Positions 26,910 to 41,861 of a DNA stretch of 64,000 nucleotides are shown piece by piece; within the stretch, counting starts at the first letter, position 1; each line of letters opens with the position of its first letter. Made by a program: the position numbers and the translations under genes. Under the pieces are notes generated by a model. That model searched no databases. It had not been told where the DNA came from and saw nothing but the letters and a program-made list of their open reading frames with translations. The stretch is from contig NZ_JACHTM010000001.1 of assembly GCF_015354055.1 (NCBI RefSeq), positions 62,001-126,000 on the forward strand, in the 5' to 3' direction. This DNA comes from Thermaurantiacus tibetensis. Its GTDB lineage: Bacteria > Pseudomonadota > Alphaproteobacteria > Sphingomonadales > Sphingomonadaceae.

Positions 26910-28973
26910 ATGGATCTGCCTGCGGCAGCCCCCGCCGACATCGTGGTGACCGGGCGGGCGCTCGAGGCTCCGGCCCTTCCGCTCGGCACGGTGGCGCTGG
27001 GGCCGGCCGACCTTGCCACGGCAGCCGGGCGGATCGAGGCGGCGCTCGCCCGCGTGCCGGGCCTCTCCGCCTTCCGCCGCGCCTCGTCCGCAAGCGCCAG
27101 CCCCACCGCGCAGGGGGTGACGCTCCGCGCGCTCGGCGGCAATGCGGCCAGCCGCACCGCCGTCACGCTCGACGGCGTGCCCCAGGCCGACCTCTTCGCC
27201 GGCTGGGTCGCGACCGCCGCGCTTGACGCCGGCCCGCTCGCCGCGGCGCGGGTCACGCGCGGCGGCGGGAGCGTGGCAGACGGGCCCGGGGCGCTTGCCG
27301 GTGCCATCGCGCTCGACTCCGCCCTGCCCGCCACCTTCGCGGCGCTGCGCGGCGGCAGCTTCGCCAGCCTCGATGCGGCCGCCGCCGTCGGGCTTCCCGT
27401 CGAAGGCGGCGGGGCCTTGGGCATCGCCGGCCGGTTCCGGCGGAGCGCCGGCTTCCTCCTCGTCGACTCCGATCGCGCTGGGCCGGTCGATGCTCCCGCC
27501 CGCTTCCGGCAGGCGGGCCTGCGCGCCCGGGCACTCGCCCCCGTGGGTGCGGCAACCGAGCTGCAGGCCAGCTTCGCCGCCTTCGACGACCTGCGCCTGC
27601 GCGGCGTCGAGGGCGCCGAGACCGGCACCCGCGGCGGCGACCTTTCGCTCCGCCTCGTCCACCGCGGCGCCTTGCCGGCCGAGCTCCTCCTCTTCGGCCA
27701 GCTCCGCGACTTCCGCGCCCGCACGCTGACGCTGAACCCGGAACGGACGGCTGCGACCCTCGCCCTCGACCAGGTGGCGACACCTGCGCGCGGCGCCGGC
27801 GGCCGGGCCGAACTGCGGCCCGCCTCCTGGCTCAGGCTGGGCGGGGACTGGCGGCTGGCGGAGGGCGAGACGCGCGAGCGGTTCCGCTTCGTCGCACGCG
27901 CGCCGACCGCGGTGCGGGTGGCCGGCGGCCGGAGCCGCACGGCGGGCGGCTTCGTCGAGGTCGAGGCGCGCCCGCTGCCCTCGGTCACCCTCCTTGCCGG
28001 CGGGCGGGTGGACGGCTGGGCGCTTCGGGGCGGCATCCTGCGCGAGACGGAGATCGCGACCGGCCGTCCGCTTCTGGACGCGACGGCGGCTGACCGGCGC
28101 GGCACGGAGGCAAGCTGGCGCGCCGGCGCGCGCTGGGCGCCATGGGTCGGGAGTCCGGTCGCGGTCCGGCTCGCCGGCTATTCCGGGTGGCGGCTGCCCA
28201 CGCTCAACGAGCTGCACCGCCCGTTCCGGGCAGGCCTCGATGCAACCGCCGCCAACCCCCTGCTCGACCCCGAGCGGCTGCGGGGCGTCGAGGCTGGCCT
28301 TGACATCACCGACACCAATGCCCGCCTTGCCGTCACCCTGTTTGCGAACCGGCTCGAGGGCGCCATCGCCAACGTGACGCGCGGGCGCGGGCCCGGAAGT
28401 TTCCCGGGCGTGGGGTTCGTGCCGGCCGGCGGCACCTTTCGCCAGCGCCTCAACCTTCCCGCCATCCGCGCGAGGGGCGTCGAGGCGGACGGCGCGGTGG
28501 CGCTCGGGGCGCTGGAGCTCGGCGGCGGGCTTGCGGCGGTTGCCGCGGAAGTCGGGGGCGGGGCGGTCGCCCCCGCGCTCGACGGGCTGCGGCCCGCGCA
28601 GACGCCGCAGCTCTGGCTCTCGGCGCACGCCGGCTACGCGCGGGGGCCGGTCGCAGCGCGCCTTGACCTGCGCCACGAGGGTGCGCGGTTCGAGGATGAT
28701 CTGAACGCGCGGCGGCTCGCGCCGGCCACGACGGTCGACCTGCAGCTGGCCGTGCGTCTCGGGCCGTGGCTGGCCTTCACGTTCGACGCGCAGAACCTTC
28801 TCGACGCCACGGTCGAGACGGGCTTCTCGGGCGCACTCCTCGAGCGGGCCGACCCGCGCACGCTTCTCGTCGGGCTGCGGCTCGGGCGGGACCGGGCCGC
28901 TCAGGAGAGCGGGCGGAACCGCATGTCGACCCGCATCACGCCGCGGCCGCGGCCGGGGAAGTTGGCATCCTGA
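26910..28973 (+). CDS. TonB-dependent outer-membrane receptor, atypical ends
   Basis: 687 residues. A plug domain begins almost at the start ([13 protein letters not shown], then [20 protein letters not shown] and [11 protein letters not shown]), followed by a long beta-barrel with aromatic/charged strands up to [12 protein letters not shown]. Such receptors import siderophores, vitamin B12, thiamine or sugars with energy from TonB. Two oddities: there is no signal peptide, since an in-frame TAG (26898-26900) lies 9 bases before ATG 26910; and about 30 basic residues follow the point where the last barrel strand would normally end, so the usual terminal aromatic residue is absent. The gene overlaps the convergent gene by 73 bp. 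It may be partly decayed or mis-started; the barrel itself is intact. Confidence 0.78.
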   Translation: MDLPAAAPADIVVTGRALEAPALPLGTVALGPADLATAAGRIEAALARVPGLSAFRRASSASASPTAQGVTLRALGGNAASRTAVTLDGVPQADLFAGWVATAALDAGPLAAARVTRGGGSVADGPGALAGAIALDSALPATFAALRGGSFASLDAAAAVGLPVEGGGALGIAGRFRRSAGFLLVDSDRAGPVDAPARFRQAGLRARALAPVGAATELQASFAAFDDLRLRGVEGAETGTRGGDLSLRLVHRGALPAELLLFGQLRDFRARTLTLNPERTAATLALDQVATPARGAGGRAELRPASWLRLGGDWRLAEGETRERFRFVARAPTAVRVAGGRSRTAGGFVEVEARPLPSVTLLAGGRVDGWALRGGILRETEIATGRPLLDATAADRRGTEASWRAGARWAPWVGSPVAVRLAGYSGWRLPTLNELHRPFRAGLDATAANPLLDPERLRGVEAGLDITDTNARLAVTLFANRLEGAIANVTRGRGPGSFPGVGFVPAGGTFRQRLNLPAIRARGVEADGAVALGALELGGGLAAVAAEVGGGAVAPALDGLRPAQTPQLWLSAHAGYARGPVAARLDLRHEGARFEDDLNARRLAPATTVDLQLAVRLGPWLAFTFDAQNLLDATVETGFSGALLERADPRTLLVGLRLGRDRAAQESGRNRMSTRITPRPRPGKLAS

Positions 28974-29581
28974 ACCGTCTCCTGCCGGGTGAGCACCAGG
29001 CGCCCGCTGGCGTCCCGGGCATAGTCGCTCGTCACGGTCAGCGTGTCGAACTTCGCGATTGCGAGCACGCGGAAGGGCTCGGGCGCGAACACTCGCATCC
29101 GCGTGACGGTCGGGCGACCTCCGGCCTCGGTCACGAAGACTTCGGCGGCGAGGTTGCCGGTCACGTCGAAGCGTCCGGTCGGCAGCGAGCCCTTCGGCAG
29201 CCGGGGCCAGGCGTAGACGGTCTCGGCGCCGCTGCGGGTCACCTTGGGGGCCGGGCCGGCGAGCAGCGGGTCAAGCCGCCAGGGGCCCGGCGCGATGGGC
29301 TGGTCGGCAACGGCCCGGGCGTGGGCGCGCCGGTCCGCCTCGGTCGGCGCGCGGCCGTCGACCGAGACGAGCGTCCAGCGCTGGCCTTCCGGTTTTGCCG
29401 GGTCGTAGCGGTCCACCTCCACGCGCCGGGTGCCGCCGTTGCGCGTGTCGGTGATGGTCCGGGTGCGCTCGAAGGGGTAGACGCCGGCAGCGCGCACCTC
29501 GGCGCGGATGGCCTCGATCTCCGGCGCGGCTGCGGCCGGGGCGGCAGCGAGCGCCGCAGCGGCGAGGAGCGCGGCGCGCAC
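28901..29581 (-). CDS. Exported protein of unknown function downstream of rpoD
   Basis: 226 residues from GTG 29581. Signal peptide (about 1-18, AAPAAAA) then a mostly beta domain with [20 protein letters not shown], an internal repeat-free 200-residue body and the end [14 protein letters not shown]. No catalytic motif or known family is recognised. The start is only 5 nt after the rpoD stop, so it is the last gene of the yqeY-dnaG-rpoD operon. Its 3' end overlaps the TonB receptor by 73 bp in antisense. A periplasmic or outer-membrane-assembly role is possible but unsupported. Confidence 0.75.
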   Translation of the reverse strand: MRAALLAAAALAAAPAAAAPEIEAIRAEVRAAGVYPFERTRTITDTRNGGTRRVEVDRYDPAKPEGQRWTLVSVDGRAPTEADRRAHARAVADQPIAPGPWRLDPLLAGPAPKVTRSGAETVYAWPRLPKGSLPTGRFDVTGNLAAEVFVTEAGGRPTVTRMRVFAPEPFRVLAIAKFDTLTVTSDYARDASGRLVLTRQETVQDANFPGRGRGVMRVDMRFRPLS

Positions 29582-29586
29582 GGGCG

Positions 29587-31611
<2,025 letters not shown>

Positions 31612-31620
31612 GCCGCCTCG

Positions 31621-33432
31621 TCAGTCCCGTTCCCGCCTGCCTGCGTCGCCTGCTCCGACGCTGCCGCCACCCTGCATCTGCCCGCCCGCGCCCGGCTCCC
31701 GTAAGCGGCCCGGACCGGCCACCTCGAGGACGGGCGCAATCAGCCGTGCCCGGGCCTCTGCCAGAGCTGCACCGACGCGCGCTCCGGAGCCGCCGGCCCC
31801 TGCGCCGACCGGGTCGCCGGGCAGAGCCCCGCGGCGCAGCACCGGCATGTGGGCACGGACAAGGTAGGACGCAAGGGCCGCTGCGACTCGGGCGTCGAAC
31901 GCGGCGTCGTCAAGCGCGGCAAGTCCCTTCGGGTCAAGGCCGGGGGGGAGATCGGGGGTCGTGCCCGAGAGGAGGGCGTCGCGCGCGGCATCGAGCGCAG
32001 GGCTTGCGAAGCGGAGTTCGGCGAGCGCCTCGCGGTGGCGCTCGATCGCTCGGGGGCGGGCCGCGAGCGCGGCAAGCAGCGTCGCCTGCATCGTCTCGGT
32101 GGTGGACCGGGCCGCGCGAGTCTCGGCGCGTGCCGGCGGCAGGCGGCTGCCCGGTGGCGGGGAGCCCCTGCGCTGCCGGCGTCCCTCGCCGCGGGGGGCG
32201 AACAGGGCATCGGCCCGCGCGCGCCAGCTCTCGCGGTAGTCGCGGGCGAGCCCCGCATCCGGGATGGTGGCGGCGAGCGCGTCCAGCCGGCGTCGGAGGT
32301 CGGCGCGGCGCTCGGGCGTGTCGAGCGGGGCGACCGCTGCCTCCACGTCGAACAGGAACCGCTCCAGCGGCCGGGCGCCGGCCAGCAGCGCCTCCACGGC
32401 CTCGCGTCCGCCGCGGCGGGCAAGGTCGTCAGGGTCCTCGCCGGCGGCAAGCAGCGCGATCCTGAGGCTCCGCCCCGGGCCGATTCCGGCGAGGGCCAGC
32501 TGGGCTGCCCGGGCGGCAGCTCGCAGGCCGGCGGCGTCGCCGTCGAAGGCGAGCACGGGCTCGGGCACCACCCGCCAGGCCAGCGCGAGCTGCGCTTCGG
32601 TGAGCGCGGTGCCGAGCGGAGCGACTGTCTCGGCAAGCCCCACGCGGGCGAGGCCGATCACGTCCATGTAGCCCTCGACGAGGACAAGCCGGCCCGCCTT
32701 GCGCGCCGGGGCCGCCGCCCGGTCGAGGTTGAAGAGCAGCCTGCCCTTGTGGAAGACCGGGCCATCGGCGGAGTTCAGATACTTCGGCTCGCCCACCCCG
32801 AGGAGACGGCCCCCGAAGCCGACGGTGCGGCCCCGGCCGTCGCGGATGGGGAACATGAGGCGCGCGCGGAAGCGCTGCCGGCCCTCCTCGGTCAGCAGTC
32901 CCGCCTCGGCCAGCAGGGCCCGGTCGGCATCGGGCAGGCGCGCCTTCAGCGCCGCCTCGAGACCGCTGGCCGGCGCCCAGCCGAGCCCGAAGGCCCGGGC
33001 TAGCCCCTCATCCACGCCGCGCCGGGCGAGATAGGCCCGCGCCTCCGCCCCCTCGGCTGCCGCGAGGCGCTCGGCGAACCAGCCGGCGGCTGCCTCGAGC
33101 ACGCGGTGGAGCCCCGACGCGCGCGCCTGGGCCGGGGATGCGCGGGTCTCGGGCACCTCCATGCCGGCCTCGGCGGCGAGCGCGCGCACCGCACCCATGA
33201 AATCGAGGCCGTCCGCCTCCATCAGGAAGCGGATGGCATCCCCATGGGCGCCGCAGCCGAAGCAGTGGTAGTGGTCGGCATAGACGTGGAAGCTCGGGGT
33301 CTTCTCGCCGTGGAAGGGGCAGCAGCCCTTGAGGTCGCGCCCGGCGCGCAGGAGCCGCACCCGCCTGCCGACAATGTCGGCAAGCGACACCCGGGTCTTC
33401 AGCTCCTCGAGGAAGGCTTCGCCGAGCGCCAT
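31621..33432 (-). CDS. dnaG: DNA primase
   Basis: 603 residues. N-terminal zinc ribbon CCPFHGEKTPSF ... YHCFGCGAHGD (about 37-65), primase catalytic core with the Toprim motifs LVEGYMDVIGL (about 256) and FDGDAAGLRAA, and a C-terminal DnaB-binding region. Makes RNA primers at the replication fork. ATG 33432 matches the family start (MALGEAFLEELKTRVSLADI). The C-terminal 200 residues are Ala/Arg-rich but colinear with other alphaproteobacterial primases. Operon: yqeY, methyltransferase, dnaG, rpoD. Confidence 0.97.
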   Translation of the reverse strand: MALGEAFLEELKTRVSLADIVGRRVRLLRAGRDLKGCCPFHGEKTPSFHVYADHYHCFGCGAHGDAIRFLMEADGLDFMGAVRALAAEAGMEVPETRASPAQARASGLHRVLEAAAGWFAERLAAAEGAEARAYLARRGVDEGLARAFGLGWAPASGLEAALKARLPDADRALLAEAGLLTEEGRQRFRARLMFPIRDGRGRTVGFGGRLLGVGEPKYLNSADGPVFHKGRLLFNLDRAAAPARKAGRLVLVEGYMDVIGLARVGLAETVAPLGTALTEAQLALAWRVVPEPVLAFDGDAAGLRAAARAAQLALAGIGPGRSLRIALLAAGEDPDDLARRGGREAVEALLAGARPLERFLFDVEAAVAPLDTPERRADLRRRLDALAATIPDAGLARDYRESWRARADALFAPRGEGRRQRRGSPPPGSRLPPARAETRAARSTTETMQATLLAALAARPRAIERHREALAELRFASPALDAARDALLSGTTPDLPPGLDPKGLAALDDAAFDARVAAALASYLVRAHMPVLRRGALPGDPVGAGAGGSGARVGAALAEARARLIAPVLEVAGPGRLREPGAGGQMQGGGSVGAGDAGRRERD

Positions 33433-33474
33433 CGGGCGAAGGCTAGCCGAGCCCGCGGCCGGGCGCCATGGGCG

Positions 33475-34197
33475 TCAGGCGAGGATGCGGATGGCTGCCT
33501 GCCGGCTGGTAAAGGCGATGAAGCGGTAGCGCTCGCGCGGCAGCACCTCGGAGAGCGCCTTCGCCTCGTGCGCCGGCCAGTTCGGGTAGCCGATCAGCTC
33601 GTCGAAGGCGATGATGCTGCCGGGCACGAGGCGCGGGGCGCAGGTCTCGAGCAGGTAGCGCGCCGGCGTGTAGGTGTCGGTGTCGATGTGGAGGAGGGCG
33701 ATCGGCTCGTCCGGATGCTCCGCAAGAAAGGGGGCAACCGTGTCCTGCACCCAGCCCTTGTGCAGGCGCACGTTCGCGCGCACCGGCGGCAGCCGTCCGC
33801 CCTGATCGAAGTGCCCCGCGGCAAGCGCTTCGCCGGCCCAGTCCTCCTCGAGGCCCTCGAAGCTGTCGAACCCGTGGATGAGGCGACCGTCTCCGCGCGC
33901 CTTCAGCCGGTCGGCGATGAAGTTGATCGACTTGCCCTCGAACACGCCGGCCTCGAGCAGCAGGCCCTCCTTCGGCAGCCGGGTGACGAGCCAGGCCCAG
34001 TAGTCGGTGCGGTAATCGAAGAGCACCGCATCGTCCATGTTGGCCTCGATGAAGCTCGCCGAGCTTTCCGCCGCCCTTTCGTAGACTCGCCGCAGCGGCC
34101 AGTGCCGGCGGTCATCGACGAGGAAGCGGCGGTGAAGGTAGGCGAGCGTCCGCGTGGTCCAGGCATCCATCCGCTGCTTCAGGCTTGCCACGTCCAC
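33475..34197 (-). CDS. Class I SAM methyltransferase (TylF/macrocin O-methyltransferase-like)
   Basis: 240 residues from GTG 34197 with AGGGG five bases upstream. The N-terminal segment is basic and helical; the SAM motif is LLEAGVFEGKSINFIADRL (about 78-96), followed by IHGFDSFEGLEEDWAG and ALLHIDTDTYTPARYLLE with the metal-binding-type acidic residues found in TylF-like O-methyltransferases, then AFDELIGYPNWPAHE. It sits between yqeY and dnaG, 11 nt after the yqeY stop, an unusual insertion into this conserved operon. The substrate (sugar, lipid or other) is unknown. Confidence 0.85.
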   Translation of the reverse strand: MDVASLKQRMDAWTTRTLAYLHRRFLVDDRRHWPLRRVYERAAESSASFIEANMDDAVLFDYRTDYWAWLVTRLPKEGLLLEAGVFEGKSINFIADRLKARGDGRLIHGFDSFEGLEEDWAGEALAAGHFDQGGRLPPVRANVRLHKGWVQDTVAPFLAEHPDEPIALLHIDTDTYTPARYLLETCAPRLVPGSIIAFDELIGYPNWPAHEAKALSEVLPRERYRFIAFTSRQAAIRILA

Positions 34198-34208
34198 GCC
34201 CCTTTTGC

Positions 34209-34676
34209 TCAGCCGGTGGCCCGGGCTTCGAGGACTGCCCGGGCGAGCCGGCTTGCCCGGCTCATGTCCACCTGGCCTGCTAGCTCTGCCTTCACCGCCG
34301 TCATCAGCGCGCCCATGTCCTTCGGGCCCGTGGCGCCGACCCGCGCGGCGATGGCCGCGATCGCTGCCTCCGCCGCCGCGTCGTCGAGCTGGGCGGGAAG
34401 GAAGCCCTCGATGACGGCGAGCTCGAACGCCTCGCGGGCCGCCAGGTCGTCGCGGCCGCCCGCGCGGTACATCTCGATCGATTCGCGCCGCTGCTTCGCC
34501 ATCTTCTGCAGCACCTCGATGACGAGGGCGTCGTCATCGGCTGGAGCGTCCCCGGTGCGGGCTTCGATGTCGCGGTTCTTGAGCGCCGCCTGCACGAGCC
34601 GCAGCGCCGCCACCCGCTCGGCATCGCGTGCCTTCATCGCCGCCGTCAGCGCCGCCGAGATGGACTGCCGAATCAC
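34209..34676 (-). CDS. yqeY: GatB/YqeY domain-containing protein
   Basis: 155 residues. Alpha-helical YqeY protein with the tRNA-binding C-terminal tail domain related to GatB/Asp-tRNA amidotransferase. Typical N terminus [20 protein letters not shown], then [15 protein letters not shown] and the C-terminal [20 protein letters not shown] segment. Exact cellular role is unclear in the family. Its place divergent from carA and ahead of dnaG-rpoD is conserved in many alphaproteobacteria. First gene of the minus-strand operon. Confidence 0.92.
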   Translation of the reverse strand: MIRQSISAALTAAMKARDAERVAALRLVQAALKNRDIEARTGDAPADDDALVIEVLQKMAKQRRESIEMYRAGGRDDLAAREAFELAVIEGFLPAQLDDAAAEAAIAAIAARVGATGPKDMGALMTAVKAELAGQVDMSRASRLARAVLEARATG

Positions 34677-34699
34677 CCCGCTCCCCTGCCAGAGGCCGG

Positions 34700-34728
34700 T
34701 TGACGCGGTCCAGTGCGGACCCTAACGC
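34700..34728 (+). promoter_or_regulatory. Candidate sigma-70 promoter of carAB
   Basis: TTGACG (34700-34705) and TAACGC (34723-34728) are separated by exactly 17 bp. They lie 42 bp before the carA start in the yqeY/carA divergent region. The -35 box is near consensus and the -10 box is moderate. Confidence 0.5.
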
Positions 34729-34769
34729 GCCACCCCAGCCCGACAATCCGCGAGCCGCAAGGAGCCCCC

Positions 34770-35933
34770 ATGGCCGACGACTTCCCTTCGCGCCAGCCCC
34801 CCGGCGCGACGGGAGTTGTGGCGCTTGCCGACGGCACGCTGCTGTGGGGGCAGGGCTTCGGCGCCGAAGGGGAGGGGCTTGGCGAGCTCTGCTTCAACAC
34901 GGCGATGACGGGCTACCAAGAGGTGATGACCGATCCCTCCTACGCCGCCCAGATCATCACCTTCACCTTCCCCCACATCGGCAACGTCGGTGCCAATCCC
35001 GAGGACGTGGAGGCCACCAACCCCCACGCGGTGGGCTGCGTCGTCGCCTGGCCGGTGACGGCCCCGTCGAACCACCGGGCGGTGCAGCGCTTCGACGACT
35101 GGCTCGCCGCCTGGGGGCGGATCGGCGTTGCCGGCATCGACACGCGCGCGCTCACCCGCCGCATCCGGCTCGAGGGCGCGCCGAACGCCGTCATCGCGCA
35201 TCGCAGGGACGGTCGCTTCGACGTGGAGGCCCTTGTCGCCCGGGCGCGCGCCTGGTCCGGCCTCGAGGGGCTCGATCTCGCAACCGAAGTCTCGACCACC
35301 CAGAGCTTCCGCTGGGAGGAGGGCCCCTGGGTGCCGGGGCAGGGCTATGCGCGCCCCGAGCTTCCGGCCGACGCGCCGCACGTGGTTGCCATCGACTATG
35401 GCGTCAAGCGCGCGATTCTGCGCCAGCTCGTCGGCGCCGGGGCGCGCGTGACGGTGGTGCCGGCCACCGCCAGCTTCGACGAGATCATGGCGCATGCTCC
35501 GCAGGGCCTCTTCCTCTCGAACGGCCCGGGCGATCCGGCCGCGACCGGCGTGCACGCCGTGCCCGTCATCCGCGCCTGGCTCGAGACCGGAAGACCCTTG
35601 TTCGGCATCTGCCTCGGCCATCAGATGCTGGCGCTTGCGGTGGGGGCGCGGACGGTCAAGATGCACCAGGGCCACCGCGGCGCCAACCACCCCGTCAAGC
35701 GGCTGGCCGACGGCCGCGTCGAGATCACCAGCATGAACCATGGCTTCGCGGTGGACGCAGCGACCCTTCCCGGGGGCGTGCGCGAGACCCACGTCAGCCT
35801 GTTCGACGGCTCCAACTGCGGGATCGAGCTCGTCGGCCGGCCCGTGTTTTCGGTGCAGCACCACCCCGAGGCCTCGCCCGGCCCGCAGGACAGCGCCCAC
35901 CTGTTCCGCCGCTTCGTCGGCATGCTGCGCTAA
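34770..35933 (+). CDS. carA: Carbamoyl-phosphate synthase small subunit
   Basis: 387 residues. Glutamine amidotransferase subunit that supplies ammonia to CarB for arginine and pyrimidine synthesis. N-terminal [20 protein letters not shown] and [12 protein letters not shown]; class I amidotransferase domain with the nucleophile motif [12 protein letters not shown] (about residue 280), GANHPVK, and the His-Glu pair in [14 protein letters not shown] 34770 follows CAAGGAG; an upstream in-frame ATG at 34713 has no good ribosome-binding site. carB follows after 5 nt. Confidence 0.97.
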   Translation: MADDFPSRQPPGATGVVALADGTLLWGQGFGAEGEGLGELCFNTAMTGYQEVMTDPSYAAQIITFTFPHIGNVGANPEDVEATNPHAVGCVVAWPVTAPSNHRAVQRFDDWLAAWGRIGVAGIDTRALTRRIRLEGAPNAVIAHRRDGRFDVEALVARARAWSGLEGLDLATEVSTTQSFRWEEGPWVPGQGYARPELPADAPHVVAIDYGVKRAILRQLVGAGARVTVVPATASFDEIMAHAPQGLFLSNGPGDPAATGVHAVPVIRAWLETGRPLFGICLGHQMLALAVGARTVKMHQGHRGANHPVKRLADGRVEITSMNHGFAVDAATLPGGVRETHVSLFDGSNCGIELVGRPVFSVQHHPEASPGPQDSAHLFRRFVGMLR

Positions 35934-35938
35934 GCCCG

Positions 35939-39184
<3,246 letters not shown>

Positions 39185-39189
39185 CCCAC

Positions 39190-39211
39190 GGGCGCCCTTG
39201 CAGAGGCGCCC
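39190..39211 (+). terminator. Possible weak terminator after carB
   Basis: GGGCGCC (39190-39196) pairs perfectly with GGCGCCC (39205-39211) around an 8-nt loop, 5 nt after the carB stop. It is followed by C residues rather than T, so a rho-independent role is doubtful. Confidence 0.35.
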
Positions 39212-39341
39212 CCGCCGCCCTAGAGTTATGGGCCCAGCGAGGACAGTCATTCCGGAAGCCCAGACGTTTCGTTCCCGGCCCCGTGGCCGGCCGCTTCCGG
39301 CTTGACTCCCCTGCTGGCACGATCGGGACAAGGAACCGAGG

Positions 39342-39821
39342 ATGGCAACGATCGAGAAATTCCCGATGCTGGCGGAAGGCTATGCCGAGCTGCAGCGGCA
39401 GCTGAAGCATCTGAAGGAAGTCGAGCGCCCCGAGAACGTCGAGGCGATCGAGGAGGCGCGCGCCCATGGCGACCTCTCCGAGAACGCCGAGTATCATGCC
39501 GCCAAGGAGCGGCAGGGCCAGATCGAGGCGCAGATTGCCGAGATCGAGGACAAGCTGGCCCGGGCCCATGTCATCGACCCGAAGACGCTTTCGGGCGATC
39601 GGGTGGTGTTTGGCGCAACCGTCGACCTGCTCGACGAGGAGGATCGCAAGATCACCTACCAGATCGTGGGCGAGACCGAGGCTGACGCCAAGCGCGGCCG
39701 CATCAGCTACAACTCGCCGCTCGGCCGTGCCCTCATCGGCCGCAAGGTCGACGACGAGGTCGAGGTGGTGACCCCCTCGGGCGATCGCAGTTACGTGATC
39801 GAGCGGGTCCGGTTCATCTGA
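39342..39821 (+). CDS. greA: Transcription elongation factor GreA
   Basis: 159 residues, family-typical. N-terminal coiled coil with the catalytic acidic tip [20 protein letters not shown] (about 43-62) and the C-terminal FKBP-like domain ([20 protein letters not shown], then [17 protein letters not shown]). Rescues backtracked RNA polymerase by stimulating transcript cleavage. ATG 39342 is preceded by AAGGAACCGAGG. It is 157 bp after carB and 20 bp ahead of the rhomboid gene, which may be co-transcribed. Confidence 0.97.
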   Translation: MATIEKFPMLAEGYAELQRQLKHLKEVERPENVEAIEEARAHGDLSENAEYHAAKERQGQIEAQIAEIEDKLARAHVIDPKTLSGDRVVFGATVDLLDEEDRKITYQIVGETEADAKRGRISYNSPLGRALIGRKVDDEVEVVTPSGDRSYVIERVRFI

Positions 39822-39841
39822 CGGAGCGGAGCGGCGCCAAG

Positions 39842-40510
39842 GTGCGGCCCTGGAAGCCCCCTGCCGCCCGGGCGACGAGCGCGCTGCTCCTGCTCTGCGC
39901 CCTGCCGCAGCTCATGGCGTGGCTCATCGGGCCCGAAGCAGGCCCCAGCCTCGCGTTTGCCGCTGGTCTGGTTCCCGCCCGCCTCACCGGCCATGTGGCC
40001 GTGCCCGAGGGCGCGCTCCCGCCGTGGCTCACGCTCGTCAGCCACATGTTCGTCCACGGCGGCCTGTTCCACCTCTTCATGAACCTCCTGTTCCTCGCCT
40101 GGGTAGGGCGGCACTCGGAGTGGCTGATCGGCCCGGCGAGGCTCCTCCTCCTCTTCCTCGCCGGCGGCGTGGTCGGCGGGCTGTTCCAGGTCATCGCCGA
40201 CCCGGCCTCGGTCGTGCCCGTCGTCGGTGCCTCGGGCGGGGTCTCGGCCGTGTTCGGCACCTACGCGCTCCTCTACGCCCGCGTCGGCGAGGCGCCTGCC
40301 ACCGTGCTGGGCCTCAGGCTTTCGGGCGAGCTGGTCCGCGCGCTGCGCTACGCCGCGCTCTTCGTCGGCCTCCAGCTCCTCGTCGCCGTCGCCTTCAACA
40401 GCGCGGGCGGGCCGGGCATCGCCATCTGGGCCCACATCGGCGGCTTCCTTGCCGGGCTGCTGTTCGGTCTTCCCTACGTCTGGAGCCGGGACGAGCGCGA
40501 CTTCCGCTAG
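39842..40510 (+). CDS. Rhomboid-family intramembrane serine protease
   Basis: 222 residues from GTG 39842, six hydrophobic segments. The L1-loop/TM2 motif HMFVHGGLFHLFMNLLFLAW, the nucleophile motif VGASGGVSAVFGTYA in TM4 (Ser about residue 133) and the catalytic His in WAHIGGFLAGLLFG of TM6 are all present, so it should be active in the inner membrane. The loop between TM1 and TM2 (about 40-65) is typical of the alphaproteobacterial branch. Substrates unknown. Convergent with the SulP transporter, with 7 bp between the ends. Confidence 0.9.
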   Translation: MRPWKPPAARATSALLLLCALPQLMAWLIGPEAGPSLAFAAGLVPARLTGHVAVPEGALPPWLTLVSHMFVHGGLFHLFMNLLFLAWVGRHSEWLIGPARLLLLFLAGGVVGGLFQVIADPASVVPVVGASGGVSAVFGTYALLYARVGEAPATVLGLRLSGELVRALRYAALFVGLQLLVAVAFNSAGGPGIAIWAHIGGFLAGLLFGLPYVWSRDERDFR

Positions 40511-40517
40511 GCCTGCG

Positions 40518-41780
40518 CTAGTGCTCGGGCGGGTGCCACGGGGCGGGCGGCACCTCGCGGCGCCGCAGCCGGATCGCCAGCCCGACCGCCACGCCCACCC
40601 CGATCGCGATGGTGAGGTCGGCCACCACGGTCAGCACGAGAGTGAGCAGCAGCAGGAACCGATCCGAGGGGCGGCCACGCAGCCATTCCCCCCAGCGGTG
40701 CGGCTCGGTCATGTTCCACGCCGTCAGCACGAGAAGCGCAGCGAGCGCCGGCAGAGCGATCTTCCCCGCGAGCGGTGCTGCCACCAGCACCACGAGAAGG
40801 ATGACGAGCGCATGGACCATCCCGGCGACGGGGGTGCGGCCGCCGGCCTTCACGTTGGTCGCCGTCCGCGCGATCGCGCCCGTGGCCGGCAGCCCGCCGA
40901 ACAGCGCCGAGCCCAAGTTGGCCCAGCCCTGCGCCGCGATCTCGGCATTCGGGCGGTGGCTGCCGCCGATCATCCGGTCGGCGACCACCGCCGACAGGAG
41001 CGATTCGATGCCGGCCAGGAAGGCGATGACGAGCGCCGAGGGGAGCAGCTCGATGAGGCGCGCCCGGCTGATCTCGGGCAGGTGCGGGGCCGGCAGGCCC
41101 TGCGGCAGTGCGCCGAACCGGCTCTCGATCGTGTCCAACGGTACATCCCAGAGCGCCACGGCCGCCGAGGCCAGCGCCATGACGAGGATGAGGCCGGGCA
41201 GACGGGGGGCGGCGCGCCGGGCGATCACGATGAGGAAGAGCGACGCCAGCGCCACGCCGAAGGCGGCGGGGCTTGCCGTGTCGCGTGCCGCCCACAGCAC
41301 CGGCAGCTTGTCGAGGAAGTCCGCCGGCAGGGTCCCCGTGTCGAGCCCGAGGAAGTCCTTCACCTGCGAGGTCGCGATGATGATCCCGATGCCGATCGTG
41401 AAGCCGTTGATGACGGCTTCGGGCACATGCTCGATGAGGCTGCCCGCACGCAGAAAGGCGGCCAGCAGCAGGATGACGCCGGCCATGGCGGTTGCCAGCA
41501 CCAGGCCGTCATACCCATGGGCCTCGATGACCCCGTAGACCACCACGATGAAGGCGCCCGTCGGCCCGCCGATCTGCACCCGGCTGCCGCCCAGCGCCGA
41601 AATGAGGAACCCGCCGACGATGGCGGTGACGAGCCCGGTTGCCGGCGGTGCGCCCGAGGCAATGGCGATCGCGAGGCTGAGCGGCAGCGCCACCATCGCC
41701 ACCGTCACGCCGGCGAACAGGTCGGCGAGGAAGGCAGACCAGCTGTAGCCCGGCAGGGTCGAAAGGAGCTTGGGCTTCAC
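40518..41780 (-). CDS. SulP-family anion transporter without STAS domain
   Basis: 420 residues, about 11-12 predicted membrane segments. SulP signatures: TVAMVALPLSLAIAIASGAP, ISALGGSRVQIGGPTGAFIV and NAEIAAQGWANLGSALFGGL followed by PATGAIARTATNVKAGG. The usual cytoplasmic STAS domain is missing: the protein ends about 25 residues after the last membrane segment. Family members carry sulfate, bicarbonate or dicarboxylates. Upstream on the same strand are DUF4170 and a gamma-carbonic anhydrase, which favours bicarbonate, but this is inference. Confidence 0.88.
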   Translation of the reverse strand: MKPKLLSTLPGYSWSAFLADLFAGVTVAMVALPLSLAIAIASGAPPATGLVTAIVGGFLISALGGSRVQIGGPTGAFIVVVYGVIEAHGYDGLVLATAMAGVILLLAAFLRAGSLIEHVPEAVINGFTIGIGIIIATSQVKDFLGLDTGTLPADFLDKLPVLWAARDTASPAAFGVALASLFLIVIARRAAPRLPGLILVMALASAAVALWDVPLDTIESRFGALPQGLPAPHLPEISRARLIELLPSALVIAFLAGIESLLSAVVADRMIGGSHRPNAEIAAQGWANLGSALFGGLPATGAIARTATNVKAGGRTPVAGMVHALVILLVVLVAAPLAGKIALPALAALLVLTAWNMTEPHRWGEWLRGRPSDRFLLLLTLVLTVVADLTIAIGVGVAVGLAIRLRRREVPPAPWHPPEH

Positions 41781-41861
41781 GCCAGGAGAGAAAGGCCTGC
41801 CGTGAGGCTATGTCAATAGGCCTTAGCCATGCGTTTTGCGAATGATGACCTGGCCGCTGCG

